DNA of 45,690 nt from Deltaproteobacteria bacterium (GTDB taxonomy: Bacteria > Desulfobacterota > Deferrisomatia > Deferrisomatales > BM512). Under the pieces are notes generated by a model. The model was given only the letters and a program-made list of their open reading frames with translations, was not told where the DNA came from and did not search any database. The stretch covers positions 1 through 45,690 of the forward strand of contig JAUVAU010000014.1 of the NCBI GenBank assembly GCA_030591565.1. The letters are read 5' to 3'. Both the position numbers and the translations under genes were made by a program. Below, one piece after another: positions 8,411 to 19,329 of this stretch; positions within the stretch are counted from its first letter, which is position 1, and every line of letters begins with the position of its first letter.

Positions 8411-9127
8411 TTGAAAAGTGCAGACAACAGCGCCGAACACACCCTTGCGGTGCGCAAGATGTTCTCGGCGATCGCACCCACCTACGATCTGCTCAACCGC
8501 GTGCTCAGCTTCGGCATCGATGTCAGGTGGCGGCGCGAGATGGTGGACAAACTCCCCAAGGGTGAACTCTCGATACTGGACCTGGCCTGCGGCACCGGGG
8601 ATGTGGCGATCGAGATAGTCAGGCGACGCCCCCAGGCCCGCGTGGCCGGGGCGGACCTCAGCCCGCCGATGCTCACCGCCGCCAAGCCCAAGGTGGTGAA
8701 ATGGAAGATGGACGACGCCATCACCCTGACGGCGGCCAGCGGCGAGGAGCTGCCCTATGCTGATGGGGTCTTCGACGGTGTGACCATCGCGTTCGGCATC
8801 CGCAACGTCACCAACCGCGACCGGGCGCTAATGGAAATGCACCGTGTCCTGAAGCCGGGTGGTCAGGCGCTGATACTGGATTTCTCCATACCACCCAATC
8901 CGCTGGTGCGAGTAGGTTACGGCTTCTACTTCCACCGCGTCCTGCCGCTGCTGGGAGGGCTCGTATCAGGCAACTACGAGGCGTATAAATACCTGCCGAG
9001 AAGCGTGGAGGGGTTCCCGCCAAGGGATGAGTTCGCTTCATTGATGGAAGAGTGCGGCTTTTCCAAGGTGGAGTGGAAGGACTTTACTTTCGGCGTGGCG
9101 ACCCTTTACGAGGGCACCAAGTCTTAA
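8411..9127 (+). CDS. ubiE: Demethylmenaquinone/2-polyprenyl-benzoquinol methyltransferase
   Basis: A 238-residue SAM-dependent C-methyltransferase of the UbiE/MenG family, which makes menaquinone (and, in some species, ubiquinone) at the membrane surface. SAM motif I is LDLACGTGDVAIE, and the two UbiE signatures are visible as YDLLNRVLSFGIDVRWRRE near the N-terminus and the RNVTNRDRALMEMHRVLKPGG block. The start is TTG two bases after the thiS stop, with GGAGGCGG as ribosome site inside the end of thiS, so it is translationally coupled to thiamine genes. Ubiquinone versus menaquinone cannot be decided here. Its tail meets repeat copy A. Confidence 0.92.
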   Translation: MKSADNSAEHTLAVRKMFSAIAPTYDLLNRVLSFGIDVRWRREMVDKLPKGELSILDLACGTGDVAIEIVRRRPQARVAGADLSPPMLTAAKPKVVKWKMDDAITLTAASGEELPYADGVFDGVTIAFGIRNVTNRDRALMEMHRVLKPGGQALILDFSIPPNPLVRVGYGFYFHRVLPLLGGLVSGNYEAYKYLPRSVEGFPPRDEFASLMEECGFSKVEWKDFTFGVATLYEGTKS

Positions 9128-9136
9128 AAAATATTA

Positions 9137-9440
9137 CAGGCTGTTGACAAAGGTAGACAATAGAAAACTGGCTGGAAAATCGGCTACTCGTAGCTGTCTG
9201 CCTATCTACTTATTCAGCCTGACTGATCGTTGACAAGCACTGAGTTTTATTCGAGGCAAGTTTTCAGAACCGAAAACTTGGATGCGCATTAGCGCACCTT
9301 TAGGCGAGGCACCAGAGAGGGGGCCGAGTCCAGGAGGAAGGATATAAAAAATAACCGGAGGAATACTCAGCGTATTTCGAGGATCATTTTTTAGCCTGAC
9401 GAAGTAAATCGGAGAAAAGGCAGGGTTTGTCAGCGATCTG
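9137..9440 (+). repeat. Interspersed hairpin-rich repeat, copy A
   Basis: A 304-bp non-coding block filling the gap between the convergent ubiE and outer-membrane-protein genes. It has two modules. The left module (9137-9221) begins CAGGCTG and ends with its complement CAGCCTG. The right module (9225-9440) has imperfect ends, GATCGTTGACAAGCACTG against the complement of CAGGGTTTGTCAGCGATC. Inside are perfect hairpins: 9258-9279 (8-bp stem, 6-base loop) and 9283-9296 (TGCGC-ATTA-GCGCA), then a GC-rich third. 9215-9440 differs from the inverse of 35532-35758 at about 8 of 226 positions. It has no credible open frame. It is probably a MITE-like or structured-RNA element. Confidence 0.85.
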
Positions 9441-9444
9441 AAAA

Positions 9445-10050
9445 CTAGAACCTGTAGCGAACCCCCAAACACACAAAATCAGAACCACCGTTCACCCCGT
9501 CGATGGTGCCGTAAATGCCTGACCGGTGGTGCACCCTGAAGTTCAACTCCCAATCCTCCCACTCGGGCAGCCCCACCGTCCATTCTACGACAAGGTGGTT
9601 CAGCAGTTTGCTCGTGTGAGTGTGGTCTTCCACTTCCACGGCGGGCAGCCTGGTGGCGTAGGAGAACCCTTCGCCAAGGGCAAAGGTCGTCGGAAATGCG
9701 TCGTTCCAGATGAAGTGCGTCCACCGAAAGAGCAGCGCCACGGTGGACTCCCAGTGGTGCTGGCGTCCAAAGTGTTTGCCCACCGATGTCTCGACCTCCC
9801 AGCGGTACCGCTCCTCGGTGTAGAAAGTCTGGTTCAGGGCGGTTACCACGATTTGGGAGCCGATATATTCACCCGCCAACCCCGCCACCTGCCAAAAGGG
9901 GTCCATCGACGCGACGCCGGAATAAACCGACAGGTAGAGCGGCCCGCCCCAGTGGCCCGTGTCTTCCCCTTCAGCACTGGCGCTGCCGGCAAACAGCAGC
10001 AGCGCAACAGCTGCCGGCACAGCTATTTTTTTCAATGACGCTATTTTCAT
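9445..10050 (-). CDS. Outer-membrane beta-barrel protein (PagL-like, tentative)
   Basis: A 201-residue protein with a signal peptide (MKIASLKKIAVPAAVALLLF, cleavage near the ASA motif). Alternating aromatic/hydrophobic strands follow, and it ends in Phe (GVRYRF), the classic outer-membrane assembly signal. The last third has a His-His-Arg-Ser pattern resembling the His-x-Ser of the PagL/acyloxyacyl hydrolase family, which removes an acyl chain from lipid A, but the downstream catalytic Glu of PagL is not evident. The ATG at 10050 is chosen for the signal peptide; it lies 11 bases after recJ, so it may be the last gene of the queA-secDF-recJ run. The enzymatic role is unproven. Confidence 0.7.
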   Translation of the reverse strand: MKIASLKKIAVPAAVALLLFAGSASAEGEDTGHWGGPLYLSVYSGVASMDPFWQVAGLAGEYIGSQIVVTALNQTFYTEERYRWEVETSVGKHFGRQHHWESTVALLFRWTHFIWNDAFPTTFALGEGFSYATRLPAVEVEDHTHTSKLLNHLVVEWTVGLPEWEDWELNFRVHHRSGIYGTIDGVNGGSDFVCLGVRYRF

Positions 10051-10061
10051 GGGTATCTGCT

Positions 10062-11777
10062 TCAAGTCCTGAAATCTTTGAGTGTGAACTGTATCGTACT
10101 TGAGCCGCGCCACGTCCTTACGCGAACATTGCCGACGAGGTCCAGGGTATCCCCCGGCCTTATCCCCTCCATCTCAACCGCCTTGCCCCACCCCACGACG
10201 TCGAGGGTCGAACCTCCCGCCTCGACGGTGAGTCCTATGTGGACCCCGTCCCTGCCTATGGCCTTTACCTGTTTCACCGTCACCCCATCCAGACGAAAGA
10301 CCGGGGTCGGGTTGCCGAAACCGAAGGGCTCCAGTTTATCGAGTTCGCCCAGAGTCGCCATGTCCAGCTCAACAGGGGAGGCCACCGCGTCGATCAAGAT
10401 TGAGGGCGTAAGATCCTCTTCGGCGAGTCTCGCACGCACAGCTTTTTCAAAGGCGTCGCGAAACTCCGGGATATTCGCTGTCTCCAGGGTCATCCCGGCG
10501 GCCGCCTTGTGCCCGCCGTAGCGAATGAGCAGCTCGTCGCAATCACCCAGCGCTTCATGGAGATCAAAACCCGGGATGGAGCGCGCCGACCCCTTCGCAG
10601 TCTCACCATCCACCGACAGTACGATGGTGGGTCTGTGGTAGGCCTCCACCAGCTTGGAGGCCACTATCCCGATCACCCCCTGGTGGTAGCAGTCGCCATC
10701 GACGACGATGGACCAGTTATCCGTGTTCCAGCCATTCTCCTCAACGGTGGAGCGGGCGGACTCAAGCACACCGCTCTCCTCGTCGCGTCGCTGGCGGTTC
10801 AACTTGTCCAGATGCGACGCCAGCGCTCCGGCCTTCGCGGGGTCGGGACAGATCAGCAGCTCCAGTGCCCTGGCCGGGTCATCCATCCTCCCCGCCGCGT
10901 TGATCCTTGGAGCCAACTGGAAGGCCAGGTGTCCGGCTCTTAGCCCTCCATCCACTCCGGCCACCTGGGCCAGCGCATTTATGCCGACGCTCCTGACAGC
11001 ATTCATGCGCTTGATGCCGAAGTGGACGATCACACGGTTGACGTTTTTAAGGGGGACGACATCGGCCACGGTGCCGAGCGCGGCCAACTCCAGATACCCC
11101 TTCATGTCCGGCGCTTCCCTTGTGCTGAACCAACCCCGCTCGCTCAGTTCGCGCCTTAGCGCAGCCGCCAGATTCCACGCCACCCCCACGCCAGCGATCA
11201 TCGGGTCGGGATACTCGCACCCCTCCAGCTTGGGGTTCACGAGTCCATCGGCCTGGGGAAGTTCTTCGGTGGGGTTGTGGTGGTCGGTTATCACCAACCC
11301 AATACCCAGCTCGCGGGCGCGCTTGGCTTCCTTTACCGCAGTTACGCCGCAATCGGCGGTAATTATCGTGCCGCCGCCCTCCCTGTGGATTTCTTCAAGG
11401 ACGCTCACATGCAGGCCATACCCTTCGCGGTCGCGACGGGGTAGCCGGGTCCTGCACTTGACTCCGATATCGTTAAAAAAGGTGGCGAGCAGCGCCGCAG
11501 AGGTGATGCCGTCGGCATCGAAATCGGTGTAGACCCACAGCGGCGACCCATCACCAATGGCGTCAGCCAGGAATTTTACGGCCACGGCCATGCCGGGGAT
11601 GCCAAGGGGGTCGGGCAGGGAAGAGAGTGTGGGGTTGAAAAACAGCTCGGCATCCCGGGCGTTTTCAAAGCCCCTTGCCGCCAATACGGTTGCCGTCAAA
11701 CGACAAACCCCGAGCCCGCTAGCCAGTTGGCCAACGAGATCGGGGTTGATTGTCTTTACATTCCAGCGCGCCGTCAC
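10062..11777 (-). CDS. recJ: Single-stranded-DNA-specific exonuclease RecJ
   Basis: RecJ degrades ssDNA 5' to 3' in recombination and mismatch repair. The DHH phosphoesterase motifs are all visible: DFDADG (85-90), ADCG (141-144) and TDHH (164-167). The DHHA1 block GGHKAAAGMTLE lies in the second half, followed by the C-terminal OB domain (DTLDLVGNVRVRTWRG). At 571 residues it is standard length. The start is a GTG 10 bases after secF with a weak ribosome site, so it relies on coupling. It is in the same run as secD/secF. Confidence 0.94.
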   Translation of the reverse strand: MTARWNVKTINPDLVGQLASGLGVCRLTATVLAARGFENARDAELFFNPTLSSLPDPLGIPGMAVAVKFLADAIGDGSPLWVYTDFDADGITSAALLATFFNDIGVKCRTRLPRRDREGYGLHVSVLEEIHREGGGTIITADCGVTAVKEAKRARELGIGLVITDHHNPTEELPQADGLVNPKLEGCEYPDPMIAGVGVAWNLAAALRRELSERGWFSTREAPDMKGYLELAALGTVADVVPLKNVNRVIVHFGIKRMNAVRSVGINALAQVAGVDGGLRAGHLAFQLAPRINAAGRMDDPARALELLICPDPAKAGALASHLDKLNRQRRDEESGVLESARSTVEENGWNTDNWSIVVDGDCYHQGVIGIVASKLVEAYHRPTIVLSVDGETAKGSARSIPGFDLHEALGDCDELLIRYGGHKAAAGMTLETANIPEFRDAFEKAVRARLAEEDLTPSILIDAVASPVELDMATLGELDKLEPFGFGNPTPVFRLDGVTVKQVKAIGRDGVHIGLTVEAGGSTLDVVGWGKAVEMEGIRPGDTLDLVGNVRVRTWRGSSTIQFTLKDFRT

Positions 11778-11787
11778 TTTTACAGCA

Positions 11788-12714
11788 TCAGGTGGCTACT
11801 CCCACCTTTTTCGCGTGTCCACCTCTCGTGCCGAGCCACAGGACCACCGGGCTGGCGACGTAGATGGAGGAGTAGGTGCCAACCACGATGCCGACCAGCA
11901 GTGCGAAGGCAAAGTCATGGATGACGCCGCCGCCAAAGAAGAAGAGCGCCAGCACCACCGCGAGGGTGGTCATACTGGTGAGCAGCGTGCGGCTGAGCGT
12001 TTCATTGATGCTGCGGTTCATCACCTCGGCCAACGCTCCGCGTCCGCCGGTGCGGTTGATGTTCTCGCGGGTGCGGTCAAACACGACGATAGTATCGTTT
12101 AGCGAGTAACCGACTATTGTCAGGAGCGCGGCGACGATGGTGAGGTCGAACTGCTTATCCAGCAATGAGAAGATGCCCACCGTGATCATCACATCATGGA
12201 CCAGCGCGGCCAGCGCGCCGAAACCGAAGTGAAGCTCAAAGCGCCACCAGATGTAGCACATGATCGCGCCAAGGGCGAAGATGATTGCATAGAGTCCCTT
12301 TTGCCGCAGGTCCTCACCCACCTTGGGGCCAACCATCTTGGCCTGGCTCACCGAGACGTTAGCGACGCCGAAGGTCGCGCCAAGCGTCCGCTCCACCAGG
12401 GCCTCCACGCCGCCCAGGTCCTCGGAGGTCTGCTCAAGCTGGATTATGAACTCGCGATCCTTGCCCACGAACGCCTGAATCACCGGCTTGCCCTGCACAG
12501 CGCCCGCCAGCGACTCGCGTATCTGGTCGCTCTCGACATCGACAGCGAAACCCACCTGCACCATAGTGCCGCCGGTAAAGTCGATGCCGTAGCGGGGGCC
12601 GCCCTTAACGACAAGCCCGGCAAGGCCGATGAGGATAACGATGAGGCTGACCATCATGAACTGCTTGCGCTTGCCGATGAAGTCGATATTTAAACCGGGT
12701 CGGATGATTTCCAT
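11788..12714 (-). CDS. secF: Protein translocase subunit SecF
   Basis: SecF pairs with SecD to use proton-motive force during the periplasmic stage of Sec export. The 308 residues show six membrane segments: one near the N-terminus (about 20-38) and five after about 130. The family motifs GIDFTGGTMVQV and GYSLNDTIVVFDRTREN are present. The start has GGGAAGG upstream and lies 22 bases after secD. It ends with a short Lys-rich cytosolic tail. yajC, secD and secF are in the usual order. Confidence 0.95.
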   Translation of the reverse strand: MEIIRPGLNIDFIGKRKQFMMVSLIVILIGLAGLVVKGGPRYGIDFTGGTMVQVGFAVDVESDQIRESLAGAVQGKPVIQAFVGKDREFIIQLEQTSEDLGGVEALVERTLGATFGVANVSVSQAKMVGPKVGEDLRQKGLYAIIFALGAIMCYIWWRFELHFGFGALAALVHDVMITVGIFSLLDKQFDLTIVAALLTIVGYSLNDTIVVFDRTRENINRTGGRGALAEVMNRSINETLSRTLLTSMTTLAVVLALFFFGGGVIHDFAFALLVGIVVGTYSSIYVASPVVLWLGTRGGHAKKVGVAT

Positions 12715-12736
12715 TTGTTGCCTTCCCCGTTTTCCT

Positions 12737-14572
12737 TTAAATGCTCAAGCGCTTGGTGCCGCGCTTCGCCAAAAATTTATCAAAACCGGCACGTGTGCCG
12801 ACAACTGCCGTGAACATCGAAGCCAGGATGCCGATGCCCAAAGTGACCGCGAAACCCCTGATGGGGCCGGTGCCCAGCCAGCCAAGCACGATGGCGGCGA
12901 TGAGCGTGGTGACGTTGGCGTCGAGAATCGTGGTAAACGCCTTGGCGTAACCACTGTCCACCGCGTTTAGCGGACTCTTGCCAAGCCGCAGCTCTTCGCG
13001 TATTCGTTCAAATATCAGCACGTTTGCGTCAACCGCCATGCCGATCGTCAAGACGATACCGGCAATACCCGGCAGGGTAAGCGTCGCATTAAACGCCGCT
13101 AGCGCGCCCAGCACCACGAGGACGTTCAGCACCAGCGCCAGGACGGCGAGGAAACCGGCGCCCTTGTAGTAGACAGCCATGAAGAGGACGACCAGCCCGA
13201 AACCGATCAGCAGGGACAATATCCCCGCCTTGATCGAGTCGTTACCGAGCGAAGCGCCAACTTCAATCTCGTGCATGACGCTGACTGGAGCAGGCAGACT
13301 GCCCGAGCGCAGCGCGATCGCCAGGTCACGAGCCTCGTTGCGGGTAAAAGTGCCGCTGATCGAAGCGCGTCCGCCGGTTATCGGCTCGCGTATTACCGGC
13401 GCCGACTGGACCACGCCGTCAAGCACGATGGCGAGGTACTTTTGCGTAAACTGAGTGGTTATATCGCCAAAGAGCTTCTTGCCCTGGCTGTTGAACTCCA
13501 TCATGACGTAGTACTGCGCACGGTTCTGATCCACCGACAGGCGGGCTTCGCTTATCACCTCGCCGGTGAGCAGCACTCGCTTTTTGACCAGATATGCGGG
13601 ACGACCCTGCTTCTGCTTGCCGGTGCGGAGGTCGACGTCGGGTTTACCGTAGAGTATCTCCGAGTCGGGCGGCACACCACCTGCCAGGGCCGCTTGCGGG
13701 GTCATCGACTCGTCGAGCAGGTGGAACTCCAGCTGCGCGGTCTGTCCTATCAGCTTCTTTGCACGCTGGGAGGAGGCCAGCCCGAGGACCAGTTCAACCT
13801 TGCCATCTGGATTGAACTCAAGTTTGTCACGCGAGAGTCCGACGTAGAGGCCCACCGCCGAATCGGCGATCTCCTCAGCCAGCACCATGTCGGGGAGTAT
13901 CACCTTGACCTGGCTGCCCATCGGCTCCACCGTGAAGTCTGCGATGCCCTTTTCTTCCAGCAGGACAGTCACATCTCTGGCTATCTTGTCGGCAGAGAGC
14001 GAACCCAGGCCGGGGAGCTGGATGAGTATCTCACCCTTGCCCTGGGGCACTATGACAGGTTCAGCGACGCCGAACTGGTCAATACGGTTCCTGATCGTCT
14101 CGATGCCCTGATCGATGGCGTACTGCTCAATCGCAGCGACTTCATCGTCGGTCATCGTCATCGTGACGGTGATGTAATCCCCACCCGCGCCGCTCCTGGA
14201 CACCTCACGCAACCCACCAAACTCATCTTCGATAAGTTTGGTCAGCCGCTGGGCGCCTTCATCTCCGCGCACGGTGGAGATTATGTTACGGCGGTTGACC
14301 TTGGAGCCGCCCTTGATGCGCACGCGCTCTTCGCGCAGCCTGCTGTCAAGTTGCTCGCTCAAGCGGTTCAGCGAGTTCTCCACGGCCTTTTCGGTTTCCA
14401 CCTTCAACTCAAGGTGAAGACCGCCCTGAAGGTCCAACCCGCGGTTGAGTGGTCTTTGCGGCAGAAAACCCGGAATGGTGTCACTGGGCTTATCGACAAA
14501 AGAGGGCAACAGGAACAAAAATGCTATAACGGCAACGCTAAGCACTAGTCCCAGACGCCAATTGGCACTCAT
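12737..14572 (-). CDS. secD: Protein translocase subunit SecD
   Basis: A 611-residue partner of SecF. An N-terminal membrane segment (about 7-25) and the RGLDLQGGLHLEL motif are followed by the large P1 periplasmic domain (to about 430). Five membrane segments then carry GIAGIVLTIGMAVDANVLIFERIREEL, shown here only as the region near residues 490-530, which holds the conserved proton-pathway Asp. The GAGGAG ribosome site supports the start. It is transcribed after yajC with a 45-base gap. Confidence 0.95.
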   Translation of the reverse strand: MSANWRLGLVLSVAVIAFLFLLPSFVDKPSDTIPGFLPQRPLNRGLDLQGGLHLELKVETEKAVENSLNRLSEQLDSRLREERVRIKGGSKVNRRNIISTVRGDEGAQRLTKLIEDEFGGLREVSRSGAGGDYITVTMTMTDDEVAAIEQYAIDQGIETIRNRIDQFGVAEPVIVPQGKGEILIQLPGLGSLSADKIARDVTVLLEEKGIADFTVEPMGSQVKVILPDMVLAEEIADSAVGLYVGLSRDKLEFNPDGKVELVLGLASSQRAKKLIGQTAQLEFHLLDESMTPQAALAGGVPPDSEILYGKPDVDLRTGKQKQGRPAYLVKKRVLLTGEVISEARLSVDQNRAQYYVMMEFNSQGKKLFGDITTQFTQKYLAIVLDGVVQSAPVIREPITGGRASISGTFTRNEARDLAIALRSGSLPAPVSVMHEIEVGASLGNDSIKAGILSLLIGFGLVVLFMAVYYKGAGFLAVLALVLNVLVVLGALAAFNATLTLPGIAGIVLTIGMAVDANVLIFERIREELRLGKSPLNAVDSGYAKAFTTILDANVTTLIAAIVLGWLGTGPIRGFAVTLGIGILASMFTAVVGTRAGFDKFLAKRGTKRLSI

Positions 14573-14617
14573 CTATCGCAACTCCTCTAATAAAAAAATC
14601 AAATTGACTAGGTAGGT

Positions 14618-14962
14618 TTATTCGCCGCCGCCAACCTTGGTGACGCTGGCTATGGAGCTGCGCTGCACTCTGACCTTGACGTTCTGGGCCACCTCCAGTG
14701 TGAGGACTTCCTCAGTCACTGCCGTCACTCTGCCCATGAGGCCACCGACGGTGACAACCTCGTAACCGCGCTGGATCGAGGCAAGAAGGGCGGTGTGTTC
14801 CTTGGCCTTCTTCTGCTGGGGCCTGATCATCAGAAAATAGAAGACGACCATAATCAGGAGAAAAGGCATGAACTGGGCGATCATGGTGCCATCTCCGCCG
14901 CCTGCCGATCCTCCGCCTGCGCTGCCCATCGCGTGGGCGCTGTCTATCAACCATGAAAACAT
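14618..14962 (-). CDS. yajC: Sec translocon accessory protein YajC
   Basis: A 114-residue single-span membrane protein that associates with SecDF. A glycine-rich N-terminal stretch precedes one membrane helix (about 27-46, IAQFMPFLLIMVVFYFLMI) and the invariant RPQQKKAKEH block, then a small cytosolic beta domain. AGGAGGAA lies just before the ATG. It sits between tgt and secD, a widely conserved arrangement. Confidence 0.95.
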   Translation of the reverse strand: MFSWLIDSAHAMGSAGGGSAGGGDGTMIAQFMPFLLIMVVFYFLMIRPQQKKAKEHTALLASIQRGYEVVTVGGLMGRVTAVTEEVLTLEVAQNVKVRVQRSSIASVTKVGGGE

Positions 14963-14973
14963 TTTTATTCCTC

Positions 14974-17200
<2,227 letters not shown>

Positions 17201-17220
17201 CTGTCTTTTTTTATCCGGTT

Positions 17221-17256
17221 AAAAAGCCCGACCCTTTTCACAGGGCCGGGCTTCAC
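17221..17256 (-). terminator. Rho-independent terminator of hflKC
   Basis: Read on the minus strand, a GC-rich inverted repeat (AAGCCCGGCCCT, loop GTGAAA, AGGGTCGGGCTT; one mismatched pair) is followed by a T run. It lies about 30 bases beyond the hflC stop and separates hflKC from queA, which therefore needs its own promoter in this short gap or reads through. Confidence 0.85.
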
Positions 17257-17285
17257 CGTTTCCTTGGCATCTTTAAAAATTCAAG

Positions 17286-18149
17286 CTACTTGGCCTTCTC
17301 CGACCTCATGTACTTGAAGAGCGGCTCCTGGGGGGAGAGGACCAGCACATCGTCCTTGCCGATCGACTTGCGATAGACCTCAAGGCTCTTGACGAAGGCG
17401 TAGAATTCCGGGTCCTTGCCATAGGCCTTGGCGTAGATCTTGGTCGCCTTGCCGTCGCCCTCGCCCCTTATCTCCTCGGCCTTGCGGTATGCCTCGGCCA
17501 GGATGATGTCGTGCTCCTTGTCCGCCTGGGATTTCAGCTTGCGGCTCGCCTCCTCGCCCTCGGCGCGGTAGCGCTTGGCCTGGCGGGTACGCTCCGCCTT
17601 CATCCTGTCATAGACGTGCTTCGCGTTCTCGTCGGGCAGGTCGGCGCGCTTGATCCTCACATCGGTGACTTCAATCCCATACTGCTTGGCCGCCTCATTT
17701 GCGGCGAGGGTCACAGCCAACATGATTTTGGTTCGGTCATTGGCGACGATGTCGATGAGATTGTACTTGCCCAGCTCTTCGCGCAAGAGCGAGTAGATGA
17801 TGTCATCGAGGCGCTCCTGTGCACGGTAGACATCGCGAACCTTGTTGTAGAAGGTGAGCGGTTCGATGATGCGCCAGCGGGCGAAGTTGTCCACCTTGAG
17901 GTTCTTCTTGTCCCGCGTGATGACCTCACGGGCCTGCGCATCGTATTCGAGCAGGCGCGCATCGAAGATCACGATCTTGTGCAGGCCGGGTACACGAAAA
18001 TGGATACCGGGCTGCAGTGGACCACCCTTGGGTTTGCCGAATTCGAGCAGGATGCCGGTCTGGGTCTGGTCGACTACGTAGACGAAGACGTTCAGCACGA
18101 TGAAGGCGACTATGGCCAGAACTCCAATTAATCTCAGTATGTTTTTCAT
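17286..18149 (-). CDS. hflC: HflC, SPFH/band 7 modulator of FtsH protease
   Basis: HflC with HflK forms a membrane-anchored periplasmic cage around FtsH. The 287 residues comprise an N-terminal membrane anchor (about 5-25), a band-7 domain beginning QTGILLEFGKP, and a long charged helix rich in Arg/Glu/Ala (about 185-250) typical of SPFH oligomerisation. It starts 4 bases after hflK and ends at a clear terminator, so hflK-hflC is a complete transcription unit at the 3' end. Confidence 0.93.
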   Translation of the reverse strand: MKNILRLIGVLAIVAFIVLNVFVYVVDQTQTGILLEFGKPKGGPLQPGIHFRVPGLHKIVIFDARLLEYDAQAREVITRDKKNLKVDNFARWRIIEPLTFYNKVRDVYRAQERLDDIIYSLLREELGKYNLIDIVANDRTKIMLAVTLAANEAAKQYGIEVTDVRIKRADLPDENAKHVYDRMKAERTRQAKRYRAEGEEASRKLKSQADKEHDIILAEAYRKAEEIRGEGDGKATKIYAKAYGKDPEFYAFVKSLEVYRKSIGKDDVLVLSPQEPLFKYMRSEKAK

Positions 18150-18153
18150 GGCG

Positions 18154-19173
18154 CTACTCCTTTTCCCCGATTAGGCGGTCAATCGAGAGCAGCGGTAAAA
18201 TGCCCGACTTCTTGCCATCCGATAGCACTATCCTCGCATTTGACATCACATCCGCCATCGTCTCCAGGTAGAGACGCTTGCGGGTGATATCGCGTGCACC
18301 CTTGTACTCTGCATAGAGTTTTAGAAAACGCGCCGCGTCGCCCTGGGCGGACTTGATGACGGTCTCCCGGTAAGCCTCGGCCTCGTTCAGCCTCTTCTCC
18401 GCTTCGCCCCGCGCCTTGGGCACGATGTCGTTGGCGTAGGCCTCCGCGTGGTTCTTCAACGTCTCCTTGTCCTCACGGGCGCTCGCCACGTCGCGAAAGG
18501 CGGCGATGACCTGGGCGGGGGGGATGACATCCTGGAGCTTGACGTTGTGCACGACCACACCCGTCTTGGCGTCGTCGAGGATCAGCTGCATCAGATCACG
18601 GGCTTCGATCTGAATTTTACTCTTGGCCTCGGTGAGCACGGCGTCGATCAGGTTACCCCCGACCACCTCACGCATGGCGGCCTCGGCGGCGTCACGCACG
18701 AACCCCTCGGGGTCATAGACGTTGAAGAGGTAGTCCTGGGGGTTCTTGATCTGGTACTGGACGATGAACTCGCAGGAGATGATGTTCTCGTCGCCGGTGA
18801 GCATCAGCGCTTCACGCGGAAAGGACTTGTACCGCGCCGGCGGCCCCGCGTCGATGGTCCTGAAGCCTATCTCAAGCCTCTTGACCTCGGTGACCTTGGG
18901 TTTCAGCACAGTCTCAATGGGCATGGGCAGATGCCAATGGGGCCCAGGCTCGGTCGTGTAGACGAACTCGCCGAACCTTTTCACCACTCCCATCTCGTTG
19001 GGGCCAACGATATAGAAGCCTGTCGCAGCCCAAAAGCCCAGTATCACTAAAATCACCAAGCTCAAGACACCGCCCGCCAGCTTCTTGAAGGGCTCCTTGA
19101 ATTTATCGAAAAGTTCTTTGGGGTCGGGGAAGTTTTGATCTGGTCCCCCGAATCCCTGTCCGTCCCAGCTCAT
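18154..19173 (-). CDS. hflK: HflK, SPFH/band 7 modulator of FtsH protease
   Basis: A 339-residue partner of HflC. A Gly/Asp/Pro-rich cytosolic N-terminus (MSWDGQGFGGPDQNFPDPKE) leads into one membrane segment (about 37-58). The band-7 domain follows (IVGPNEMGVVKRFGEF), then the charged coiled-coil helix (about 220-300). GGAG precedes the ATG. The upstream 156 bases hold a possible sigma70-type promoter. Confidence 0.93.
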   Translation of the reverse strand: MSWDGQGFGGPDQNFPDPKELFDKFKEPFKKLAGGVLSLVILVILGFWAATGFYIVGPNEMGVVKRFGEFVYTTEPGPHWHLPMPIETVLKPKVTEVKRLEIGFRTIDAGPPARYKSFPREALMLTGDENIISCEFIVQYQIKNPQDYLFNVYDPEGFVRDAAEAAMREVVGGNLIDAVLTEAKSKIQIEARDLMQLILDDAKTGVVVHNVKLQDVIPPAQVIAAFRDVASAREDKETLKNHAEAYANDIVPKARGEAEKRLNEAEAYRETVIKSAQGDAARFLKLYAEYKGARDITRKRLYLETMADVMSNARIVLSDGKKSGILPLLSIDRLIGEKE

Positions 19174-19219
19174 GGCTTTCTCCGGTCATAGGTTTTTTTC
19201 AACAAAACATGTCCTCAGA

Positions 19220-19248
19220 AGCTAACAACCACATAGCCGGTCGTCAAC
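19220..19248 (-). promoter_or_regulatory. Possible sigma70-type promoter for hflKC
   Basis: On the minus strand TTGACG (19248-19243) and TAGCTT (19225-19220) are separated by 17 bases, about 45 bases upstream of the hflK start. The -35 matches 5 of 6 consensus positions, the -10 only 3 of 6. Confidence 0.35.
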
Positions 19249-19329
19249 CGCATTGGAACCTTTTTCTTGCCTCTTTTCAAACTTTTACGGTGATTACCCC
19301 GTTATAGCGTCAGATATTCCACTACAGCG

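Noticed and set aside
9128-9444. Tandem-repeat or CRISPR-like array
   Set aside because: No regular repeat-spacer spacing is present; the family consists of single dispersed copies.
9206-9472. An 88-codon frame across repeat copy A, and its relative in copy D (35527-35766)
   Set aside because: The two translations are similar only because the DNA is repeated. They lack ribosome sites, copies B and C do not keep the frame, and copy A's runs into the neighbouring gene. Structured non-coding DNA explains it better.
13271-14548. A 425-codon frame antisense to secD, and similar long antisense frames opposite mutS and the cytochrome gene
   Set aside because: These are shadows of GC-rich coding strands; the opposite strand in each case encodes a complete conserved protein.
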